NCBI RefSeq assembly: GCF_000471905.2
Contig: NW_006500031.1
Coordinates: 3,881,316-3,945,315 of the forward strand
Source: Amborella trichopoda
Taxonomy: Eukaryota; Streptophyta; Magnoliopsida; Amborellales; Amborellaceae
Direction of reading: 5' to 3'
DNA length: 64,000 bases
Positions 11,757 to 20,491 of this stretch are shown piece by piece. Under the pieces are notes generated by a model, which was given only the letters and a program-made list of their open reading frames with translations, was not told where the DNA came from and ran no database searches. Both the position numbers and the translations under genes were made by a program. Within the stretch, counting starts at the first letter, position 1. Every line of letters begins with the position of its first letter.

Positions 11757-11944
11757 TCCACAGCAAGCCGCCATAAGACAAAACAAGGAGTGGGCTATTA
11801 TTTTTCGTCTCAAACTGCGAAATGACATTAACAGCGAAACAGAAAGAGAAAAGAGCTATTTCATTCATAAATGAAGGGGGCGTTACAATTGTTCTCTTCT
11901 TTACAATGGAAGAAATAAAAAGAAAAAGAGAAAGAAGGCACTGG

Positions 11945-12370
11945 TCAATATCGATCAATCACTTCATTGATATTTTCCCTGTATGCTGTAATTGATGTCT
12001 TAGCACGCTGGATGCGTTCCTTCAACTCCACCACCAGCTCTGCCTCATGCTCTATGAACCAGGTCCCTTCTTCCAAGGAGTACTCGAGGGCCAAGATATT
12101 ATCGACAAGCACTTGATCCTCTGCTTCCCAAGCCGCGGTCTCCTTCTCCAGCTTGTCAAGCTTCTGCGTCAGCTGTAATATCTTCATCCTCAAGGTGATG
12201 ACCTTGTAGTGGCGGGCGACAGCCTCCTCAATAAGGTCAGATCTTTGGGAAACTGCAACATCCTTTTGCTGTAATTGAGCATTGACCAGTTCACGGATGT
12301 GCATGAATGAGGACTCCAAAGGAGGCAAGTGCGAGCTCTCCAGCTGCAACATAGTTGCTTCTTCATACAA
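11945..12370 (-). pseudogene. Coiled-coil C-terminal part of the PMD protein
   Basis: A 141-residue frame with heptad-like spacing of Leu/Ile/Val and many charged residues (for example LRMKILQLTQKLDKLEKE). Stop at about 11945. Long coiled coils after the mobile domain are common in PMD proteins of plant transposons. No signal peptide or membrane segment is seen. Confidence 0.7.
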
Positions 12371-12449
12371 TGCCCTTATTCTCCACCCTCCAGCACATCA
12401 TTACAATAAGGGGGGACCTCTGGTGCATCCCCTACACGGCCAACCTGCC

Positions 12450-12947
12450 TTAACTGCAGATTGCATTGTTAAGTTTAGTAAGAGTTAGAGCCTTCAGTCT
12501 CTGCACACCCAAACGAAGCATGTCCATAATTATACGAGGTATCCCACTCAAACTAAGCCTAAGCAATGCTGCTGGGGCAAAAGTATCAATTTCCACGACA
12601 GGGCTCGAAGGGATGATAGCCATGTGAGTTGTCGGCTCTTCATGAGCGACTGTGAAGCCTAAGCTCTCATCGTTTTGGGCCCTAGTCTCAACCTGCTTGG
12701 CCCTCACGATATCAGCCTCCTCACTTGGCCTGTCAAGCTCACCATTAGTAGGCTTGGTCCTTCCAAGGCCAACTTCTTCTCCCTGCTCCCCCTCTTCTTG
12801 AACTGTCATCTCTGTCTCGGCAAGTGCAACACCTCTCCTCTCTCCTTCTTCGCCCTTGTCCTCTAGGGTAGCCCTTTCAGTTATTGTTTCTTCTGCCGTG
12901 CCCGCCGCTTCTGTGGCTTTAGGAACCTCCACCCCTTCATCTCCCAC
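12450..12947 (-). pseudogene. Acidic linker of the PMD protein
   Basis: A 165-residue frame rich in Glu, Gly and Thr (for example AEETITERATLEDKGEEGER), followed by a more hydrophobic stretch. It is low-complexity and matches no domain I know; it is joined here by position between the basic region and the coiled coil. Confidence 0.5.
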
Positions 12948-13315
12948 TGGGGCTACCGTCTCCAGGCCCTCAAGATCAGCCCTTTGAGGATGTCTTGCGT
13001 CTGCATCCCCTGCAGTTACATCACCTGAAGCAGCAACTTCCTGCTGCTGGGTAGCCCCTCTTCAACACTTTAGGCGCCAGCCTCTTCTATGACCACAAGC
13101 TCTACTGGGGGTTTCTTTCCTCAGTCGGCGCAGCAACCTCCTAGGCCTTTGGGGCCCTCTTCGCCTCAACCTCCTCATCAAGGTCGGCTTCATCAACCCC
13201 GTTCATCTCCATCGGGTCTGGGCCCTCCCCTTCAGCCACGGACGTTACTTCATGATCCAAAGCAATTTCAATCAATGCAGTGGGATCTGAGGCACCAGTC
13301 TATGTCTTTGAAGAG

Positions 13316-13738
13316 CTATAAGAGGAAGACGAATCCTAGAGAGCAAAAGGAAATACAAAATAACAGGAGAACGTAAGACTCTGAGGAAGCAGCCGGCGAA
13401 AAACCATCTTTCGGCTCCCGAACCACTAGACGTTTGAGCCCCTTACACTTCGGAGCCCGACGAGCCGGTGCATGAGGAACGGTCGTGGCAGCTCGCTTCC
13501 TCTTCTTCCCCTTCACCTGAGAAGGTGCAGCAGTTTCAGAAGTGCCCCCTTGAGAAGAGCTGGCGGTAAGCATGTTGTGAGGGCCGCTTCCTATCAACAT
13601 GTTCAAATCCTGGACCGGACGCCCTTCACACCCCAGAACCTTGTGGCCCTCCTTCCATTTGAAAATAGCAAAGAGGTTGTCAAAAAGTCTCTTTGTCTTC
13701 TTCTCCATATCGAGAAACAGTGGCAGAGGCTTATCCAT
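13316..13738 (-). pseudogene. Basic region of the PMD protein
   Basis: The frame contains KGKKRKRAATTVPHAPARR, which looks like a nuclear localisation signal, and a short N-terminal helix-like part (LFLDMEKKTKRLFDNLFAIF). The C-terminal hydrophobic run is probably beyond a frameshift. A nuclear site would suit a PMD protein, but this is inference. Confidence 0.5.
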
Positions 13739-13930
13739 GGCAATTTGACGGGACCGCCCAACGTCGCACTAGTTCCAGCGGAAGCCCAGGGTGAATATCT
13801 CCTCCAATGGAGGAGTCATCGCCATCTTCCTCTGCCACGTGTCCTGGGTTTAGCGGGAGTTCTCCCCTTTCATGGGGTGGCTAGCTTCCCAATACCCCTT
13901 ACTGGTGATTCACCACTAGCGTTCATGGGC

Positions 13931-14644
13931 CTAGGTCGCTCGCACTATCCTGCGAAAATAGGGCAGCATGTACTTGTTGATCTCGGTGAATTCCAAGCAC
14001 GTGGCCCAAACTGTGCGAATATGCCTTGGGAGCCAGGTCTCACGATGGGTCCCCAGCTGGTCTGTCTTTTTGTGGCTAACTTTGCTATACCACTTCTCAA
14101 AGAACATTGAGAAGGGACACCCTTCGTCCAGCCCGTGTTGTCGGGCGAATTGATGAGGGAAATACCCCTCAAGCTTAGCCCTACGAATGGTACGGTAGGG
14201 TAGAACCCCGCCTCTAACACTCAACATGTACATCAGCTCCTTATGAGTTGTAGGAGCACCATCCAGGCTCTTGCCCAGCTCATCGGCAAAAGCACGGTCC
14301 ATGAGGTTTCCGACAGGGAAGGCAAGTCTACTCATATGAAGGTGGTCTTTGTAGAACAAGCTACATGCATGACCAGAAGTATGGAAGATTGCTTTCTGCC
14401 CAGCAATCCTCAGGAGAAATGAGCACAATGTCTCATCCAACACCCTATTTCTGAGGTAGGTGTTGAGGAAATAAGTCCCAAGCCAGCCATACACATAGGG
14501 GATGGGGAAAGGCATCTTGAAGTCCCATGGGAAGGCTTCACCGTCCACTATGTTGTTCCCTCCTTCATCACCTTGATAGACTTTTCTCCTGGGCGGCTCT
14601 CGGGTCGTAGTATATGCTGCACAAGATCGGCTATGCGAGTGCAT
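13931..14644 (-). pseudogene. Plant mobile domain, C-terminal half
   Basis: A 237-residue ORF with the PMD-like blocks GEAFPWDFKMPFPIPYVYGW, FADELGKSLDGAPTTHKE and FFEKWYSKV. A second overlapping frame at 14220-13945 is a shadow. It follows the N-terminal PMD half after a frame change near 14660. Confidence 0.75.
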
Positions 14645-14664
14645 ACTCTCGCCCCCTTGCTATA

Positions 14665-15300
14665 TCATAGGCTACATAGAACGTGCCTGGACGTATAATA
14701 TCTGCCCTCCGAAAGAGCAAACTTACACATAAAGAGTACAAGATACGCCGCCAAGAAGATGTGGTTGTTCCCGCGGTGAAGCTCAAATACTGGAGGGGTT
14801 CCCTTCATGGATTCCTTCCCCTTTCTTTGAGGGCTTGGACCAGCCTCACCATCACAATCTCCATAGAAGAATGCCTCCCACTGGGTGAAGGAGGTGCGTC
14901 CTTTCTTGGACTCAAAGCCGAGCAACTGATAAACCACAAATAACTCTGTCAGTCCAGCTGGCGGGTCTTCTTTCCCGACCCGTTTACCTAAAAAAATGAC
15001 TGAGTTCGGGGGCACAAACTCTTCATACATAGCACCGGTGAGTGGGAGCCCACTGATGAAGTACAGGTCTAGCAGAGACATCCCTGCTTCCCCATGACCA
15101 AGTAGCCATGTGTCTAACATGGCTCCAGTTTTCCAAAAGCACATTGACCGTGTTCGAGCAATCGTTATAGTATCCTGTCAAGCACTGGATGGCCACTAGC
15201 AGGGAAGAACGCTTCCTAATGTCCCTGTATCGACTCAGCACCCTTACAGTTCAGGAAGAGTACCCTTTCAGGTACTGGTGCTCCCCTTGCACTCGGAGAC
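14665..15300 (-). pseudogene. Plant mobile domain, N-terminal half
   Basis: The frame at 15144-14665 contains the diagnostic PMD block GHGEAGMSLLDLYFISGLPL followed by GAMYEEFVPPN, and later ELHRGNNHIFLAAYLVLFMC. The upstream frame at 15241-15130 (LSRYRDIRKRSSLLVAIQCL) is the start of the same domain, one frame off. The blocks and their order match the transposon-type ('aminotransferase-like') PMD. Confidence 0.8.
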
Positions 15301-15360
15301 CAGCAAAGACCACTTCAGGCCTGGAGTCTTCGCCATCCTCTTGCCCAGGGTTGGCAAACC

Positions 15361-15488
15361 CTCACTTGAGGCTATGTTCCAGTGCAAACAATGAAAGAGG
15401 CCTACCCCCTCTTCTATTCTTACCCTCACTTGAGGCTATGTTTCAGTGCAAACAATGAAAGAGGCCTACCCCCTCTTCTATTCTTACA
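15361..15488 (+). repeat. 64-bp tandem duplication at the start of the PMD ORF
   Basis: The 64-bp unit starting ctcacttgaggctatgttcc at 15361 recurs at 15425 with one visible substitution. The near identity suggests a recent event. Confidence 0.9.
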
Positions 15489-15749
15489 TTCCCGTCGCTG
15501 TCTTCTCTAACCTCAAAGAGGACTGGTCACTAGCAAAGGTGACGCTCAAAGGCCACCTTGGTTCACACAAAGCCTCGGTGAGCCAGATTGGCTCACCCTC
15601 ACCCCTCACTAAGCCCTCTCTGGTGAATTCATTAGTGTCAAGCTCCCCTACTCATGGGAGGTTCTTCACATCAGGAATGGCGCCTGAAGGCTGAGCCATG
15701 AAGCCAAAGCAAAGGCCTCACTGCGGCATGCAAGTCACTAAGAGGCAAT

Positions 15750-16080
15750 GCTATCGTCGTTGGACGACTAAAGGCTATGGCCATGCGCAAAGGGCAAGGC
15801 TATCGTCGTCTCACGACCAAGGAGGCTATCACCATGTATAGAAGGCCGGGCTATCACCGTCTCATGACTAAAGGGGTAATCACCGTCTCACGACTAAAGT
15901 CTATCGCCATCCACATAAGGTAGAGCTATCGTCGTCTCACGACCAAAGAGGCTATCACCGTGTATAGAAGGCAGGGCTATCACCGTCTCATGACTAAAGG
16001 GGCTATTGTCGTCTCACGACTAAAGGGGCTATCGTTGTCTCACGACTAAAGGGGCTATCACCATCTCACGACTAAAGGTG
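15750..16080 (+). repeat. ~26-bp minisatellite in element B
   Basis: The unit 'ggggctatcgtcgtctcacg' plus 'actaaa' is repeated with variants (caccg/tcgtcg, tatagaaggc). The last four copies at about 15975-16075 keep a 26-bp spacing; earlier copies are 26-32 bp. Part of the long minisatellite tract between the PMD ORF and 3' LTR. Confidence 0.85.
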
Positions 16081-17064
16081 GGCTAGTGCAGTTTGAATCT
16101 AACACCGGTTGTGCTCAAGCTGTTCGCGCGCATCACACATGTGACACACCATGTCCCTCAAAATCTGGGCACATCGCCTAACACTTGCGACATGGCCTGT
16201 CATCGCACGTGCGGAGGGTGACCGTTCGCCGTCTCACGGCCCTTCGCCTCACCGACCGTTATAAGTTTGTGATGCCTCAGGTTCCCCATTGATGTTTCCT
16301 ATTCTCGTTGGAAACACTTCTCCGTCCACCGGGGACCCCCTTTCTGACCCTGTTCTTTCCCCTTACCAGCATCCGGTAATACTGAGAAACCACCGAAAAC
16401 TATGTAGAAATCTCCCTGTGACACTTTCTTTCTACCTTCTTCACACTACTCCACTCGTCGAAAAATTGCAGAGTTTGTAGCAGAGACACTGTGCCTTCTT
16501 CTTCCCTGCCGCCGGTAACTGTAAGTCCACCAAAAGTCCATCAAGGAATCCCTATACACACTTGAAATAGTGTCGTCACCTGATGGCACCACTGCTTTTC
16601 TCACATAAGCTTCAATGGTTAATGTTCTTCACCGGAAAAGTCTCGGTGAATCTGAGAGAAGTTCCCTATTACCCTCTCCATAAGCTTAGGCACTCTCTGA
16701 AAATGTTCGCAAGCACTCTGCGTAGGTTCACGATTTGTTGAAGTTCGTCGGAGAGCTCCTGAACGACTGTGCATTGTGGCCTGGTTGGAGGTTTCTTGCC
16801 TAAATTCTCTCGACGAAAGCTCTCTCTCACTCTAAAAATCGCTTCACTGTTTTACTGAAGGTAAATAGTAAAAAGGAGTTTTACCCCTTTTATAAGCGAG
16901 GGTTACACAAAGTACCCTTCACAAGCTCGAAATGACACTCCAGTCCTTTCCTTCATACTGTGAAAGGTCCAAATCCTAGGCCCGAATGTGAGTCGCTGCC
17001 GCTTGTGCCTCATGAGCCTGCTGTCGTCTATGCCATATCACCATGCGATGTTTATGCCGCATGG
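16081..17064. other. Spacer of element B, no gene seen
   Basis: Single-copy-looking sequence between two minisatellites. No ORF with a recognisable motif on either strand. It carries a good minus-strand TATA box at 16887-16894 (own entry). Confidence 0.5.
16887..16894 (-). promoter_or_regulatory. Possible promoter of the antisense PMD gene (TATA box)
   Basis: On the minus strand the sequence reads ctcgcttataaaaggggt, a strong TATA box in a GC-balanced context. About 60 bp downstream comes 'agtgagagagagctttcgtc', a leader-like purine stretch. It points toward the PMD ORF, which starts about 1.5 kb further on, past the 26-bp array. Position and strand fit an antisense promoter inside the element; there is no expression evidence here. 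Confidence 0.4.
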
Positions 17065-17460
17065 TTTACACAAGAAGTTATCATTGCGTGCTTTACTAAA
17101 GAAGCTATCAACGTGAGCTTCAGAAGAAGCTATCGTCATTTGCTTCACAATAAGCTATCACCGTGCGCTTCACAAGAAGCTATCGTCGTGAGCTTCACAA
17201 GAAGCTATTGCCATGCACTTCACAAGAAGCTATCACCGTGCCCTTCACAAGAAGCTATCATCGTGCACTTCACAAGAACCTATAACCGTGCGCTTCATAA
17301 GAAGTTATCGCCGTGTGCTTCACAAGAAGCTATTGTCGTGCGCTTCACAAGAAGTTATCACTGTACGCTTCGCAAAAAGCTAGCGTCATGCGCTTCACCA
17401 AAGGCTATCGCTGTGCCCTTCACCAAAAGGCTTAAAGTTGTGCGCTTCACCAAAGGCCTA
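17065..17460 (+). repeat. 25-bp minisatellite in element B
   Basis: The core 'cttcacaagaagctatc' recurs at 17168, 17193, 17218 and 17293 in exact 25-bp register, with degenerate copies on both sides. Because 25 is not a multiple of three, an open frame across it (16960-17547) repeats every 25 residues and passes through all three frames of the unit. This frame is a by-product of the array. Confidence 0.9.
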
Positions 17461-17584
17461 ACGTCATGCACATTATCAAGGCCTAACGCAACGCCGTGTG
17501 CATGGCTACCATTCTGCATCCCGAGGGAGTCAAATCTTCAGTTATGACTCTTTCCCCATGGAGTCACATTCTCGTACCACATTA

Positions 17585-18660
17585 CAGTCTAGGTGTATGA
17601 CCTTAAACTGCATGGTCCAGACTATATGACCTTAAACTGTAGCGGAGGTCTAATTGCACGACCTTAAACTGCATGGTCCAAGCTTCATGACTTTAAACTG
17701 CACAGTTATGGTCTAAACTTTATGACCTTAAACTATATCGGAGGTCTAGTTGTGCGACCTTAAACTTCATGGTTCTAGTCGCGTGACTTTAAACTGAATA
17801 GCTAGGTCCAAGCTACGAGACCTTAAAACTGTAGCGCATGTCCCCGTAGCAAGACGTTTAAACGATGCGACAAATAGTCCACACGCATGACTTTAAACTG
17901 TGAAATGGATGCACCTCTCCACCGGGTGTATTCTACCCCTATCCCCAGTAGGGTTACACTTGTGCTCCGGACTGTCATTCCCAGTGGAGCTACATGCCGA
18001 CCATTATCCCTCATCCGCAGTAGGAGTCACATCCGTATTGCAGCCCATTATCCCCAGTGGAGTTAAGAGTCATTCTTATCTCTTCAATCCCCAATGGGGT
18101 TACATTTGTGCTCCAGTCTGTCATTCTCAGCGAAGTTACATACGTACCATCACTCATTATCCCTGTGGAGTCATATTACCCCATTAATCCCCAGTGGGTT
18201 CGCTTCTCACCGAACCACTGTCTCTATCCCCCTACGGAGTTTTACTTACACGACGACCCACATCATGGTCGGTGCTGTATGACCTTAAACTGCACAACCA
18301 TGGTCTAGATGCATGACCCTAAACTCCATGGTCCAAACTATATGACCTTAAACTATAGTGGAGGTCTAGTTGCACTAGTTTAAACTGCATGGTCCAAGCT
18401 GCATGACCTTAAACGGCATAGCCACAGTCTAAAATATATGACCTTAAACTATAGTGCACTTCCTGGCCGCATGACGTTAAAAGGCTTCGCTTCATGGTCC
18501 AAACTATATGAGCTTAAACTGTAGCGAATGTCTAGTTGCACGACCTTAAACTGCATGGTCCTAGTTGCATGACTCTAAACTGCATAACCAGGGTTCAAGC
18601 TATATGACCTAAAACCATAGTGCACGTCCTGACCGCATGACGTTAAACTGTTTTGCACAA
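17585..18660 (+). repeat. ~30-bp minisatellite ('gaccttaaactg') with an inner second array
   Basis: The core 'tatgaccttaaactgcatgg' recurs every 29-32 bp (for example 17599, 17628, 17660). At about 17930-18250 it is interrupted by a different array built on 'ttatccccagtggagttaca' with spacing of roughly 35-60 bp. The 30-bp type then resumes to 18660 and once more at 19022-19060. Confidence 0.85.
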
Positions 18661-19596
18661 GTCCTAGAGGCATGACCTTAAACTCGCCCTCACACATGCG
18701 CACACACCTTTTACGTGCATTTTCACACACACCTTCCCTAACCTACTTGCTCGTGTGCACACGTCACCTTCATCAACTCCCCAGTAAATCAATCTTCCGA
18801 CATTACCATTCATCACTCCCCAGTGAGTCTCACCCTTGCTCACAAAATGGCGAGCCGTCTTGCAATTCATACTCGCTGTAAGCTAGTGGGTCACCACTTT
18901 TCACCCACCATTTATACATCATCCACCTTTCATAGGTAGCTTCGTGCCATCTCCCCAAAGTGAGTCAAAAACCACTATCATACTCACTCCATGGCCTCTA
19001 CAGACTACCATTCATCACCACCATGGTCTAGCTGTATGACCTTAAACTATAGTGCACGTTCTAACCCCATAACGACAAACCGTTTCACACAGGTCCCGAA
19101 GGCATGATCCTAAACACGCCTTCACAAAAATAGAAAAGAGAAAATAATGAGCATGGTGTATATCTAAATAAGGAAACGCCATGAGTAAAAATGACAGACG
19201 GGCATGGCCACGAAACCATGAGTAAAAGAGTTCCATGAAAAAAAAAAAACTCAGGCATGGTGAAAATATGAAAGGGCGCCATGAGCAAAAACAGATGAAA
19301 AGGGTGGACATAGCCGCAAGGTCATAATTTAAAGAGCCCAAAAATAAAGAAGGTTGGTGAAACCGTCTTTACGACGCCACTTCCCCAGTCCAGGTAAAAA
19401 CTCGAAAAGGGCGCTTGGACCAATAAAGCAGGTTGACGCAGCATCACGGCCTCAGCTAGAACCCAACTGCCAAACAGGCATAATTCTGGTTAACGCGATT
19501 CACACAATCCTCAGCTGTCAGGAGCCAATCACAACACAAGATGGCTCACCCGGGAGTGAGAGCCTCACAAGATCTCTTAAACACCAAAATCAAAGA
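18661..19596. other. Spacer of element B with residual repeats
   Basis: Contains 'ccccagtgag'-type units near 18780-18960. A block at 19022-19115 repeats 18597-18690, a higher-order duplication of the minisatellite edge. No gene seen. Confidence 0.5.
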
Positions 19597-19855
19597 GAGT
19601 CCTTGAGGGTGAGGACGTTGATCGAAAGATACCTCCTAAATTAAAAAGAGTCATTGAGGGTGAGGACAAAGATCGAAAGATCCCTTCAAAATAAAAAAGA
19701 GTCATTGAGGGTAAGGGCGAAGACAGAAAGATCCCTTCAAAATAAAAAAGAGTCCTTGAGGGTGAGGACAAAGACCTAAAGATCCCTTCAAAATAAAAAA
19801 GTGTCCTTGGAGGTGAGGATGATAGCCGAAATATCCTTCCAAAAACAAGAAAATC
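19597..19855 (+). repeat. 51-bp tandem repeat array, five copies
   Basis: Units starting gagtccttgagggtgagg lie at 19597, 19648, 19699, 19750 and 19801, exactly 51 bp apart. The last copy is the most diverged. 51 is a multiple of three, so the minus-strand ORF here has a 17-residue repeat, with no sign of a real protein. Confidence 0.95.
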
Positions 19856-20491
19856 ATTTCGACAAGTCAAAGATACCCCACGAAGGCAAGAAACTGACAA
19901 AGCCAGGGCAAAACCTGACAGAGATTTCAGGGTGATGCCTCACCATGAGGCCGCCTTGCCAAAATCCCTCCCTAGCTGATAGGACCAGACTTTTAGGATA
20001 GGCCAACAAAAAGCCCCCAACTGGACCCGGCTGCATGGGGCCCATAAAGATATCGTGTTCGTCAAAAGAAAACTTGGTGTAGCAGCAAACAACGCCAACC
20101 AAGGATCTTTGGCTGTTAATCCAAAAAACAAACAAACCTAGACCAAATGGGAAAAATGCCCTTTAGCATGGCACCCAACTACCAGATGGGCCTGATTCTG
20201 ACCAACGAGGTCTGGACAAAAATCTTCAGCTGTCAGAATCACAAATAGTCCCTTAAGGGTGAGGACTTCGACAGGATCCCTCAAAAAAGTCTCTTCTCTC
20301 CCTAAAGTCTCTACGGATGGACCTACACATTGCATCCAAATGTCTGAGCATCCTAGTTACAACATTGCGTGAATCTCCTCGGCGTTCATGTAGTCCTGTG
20401 GCTAAGAAGGAAAAAGAAATAAAGCCAAAGGAAATTTTTCGAATGTTATCCTTCTTGCTTCTCTTGAAGCACAACATTCGACGGGGCAGGC
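19856..20491 (+). other. End of element B 3' UTR with polypurine-like tract
   Basis: No gene. A diverged copy of 19420-19560 (text 'cagctgtcag', 'cccaactgcc') appears at 20160-20260. The last bases before the LTR, gacggggcaggc (20480-20491), are the likely polypurine tract, although interrupted by pyrimidines. Confidence 0.5.

Larger units (their letters stand above)
11945..15365 (-). pseudogene. Antisense plant mobile domain (PMD) protein of element B
   Basis: A broken minus-strand gene of about 3.4 kb. In order it holds an N-terminal PMD part (15300-14665), a C-terminal PMD part (14644-13931), a basic region with a nuclear-localisation-like KGKKRKR (13738-13316), a Glu-rich acidic linker (12947-12450) and a C-terminal coiled coil (12370-11945). 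The PMD family occurs in MAIN/MAIL host proteins and, much more often, in transposable elements. Frameshifts separate the parts (around 15130, 14660, 13800 and 13000-13300); introns cannot be excluded for some. It runs tail-to-tail with the sense ORF ending at 11756. A host gene captured by the element is possible. Confidence 0.75.

Noticed and set aside
13472..14110. 212-residue plus-strand ORF
   Set aside because: It overlaps the PMD gene on the opposite strand; the minus frame has recognisable PMD blocks, this one has none.
17065..17460. CRISPR-like array
   Set aside because: Units are directly contiguous without unique spacers, and the context is a plant retrotransposon.
16960..17547. 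195-residue ORF
   Set aside because: Created by the 25-bp array; the repeat unit has no stop in any phase.
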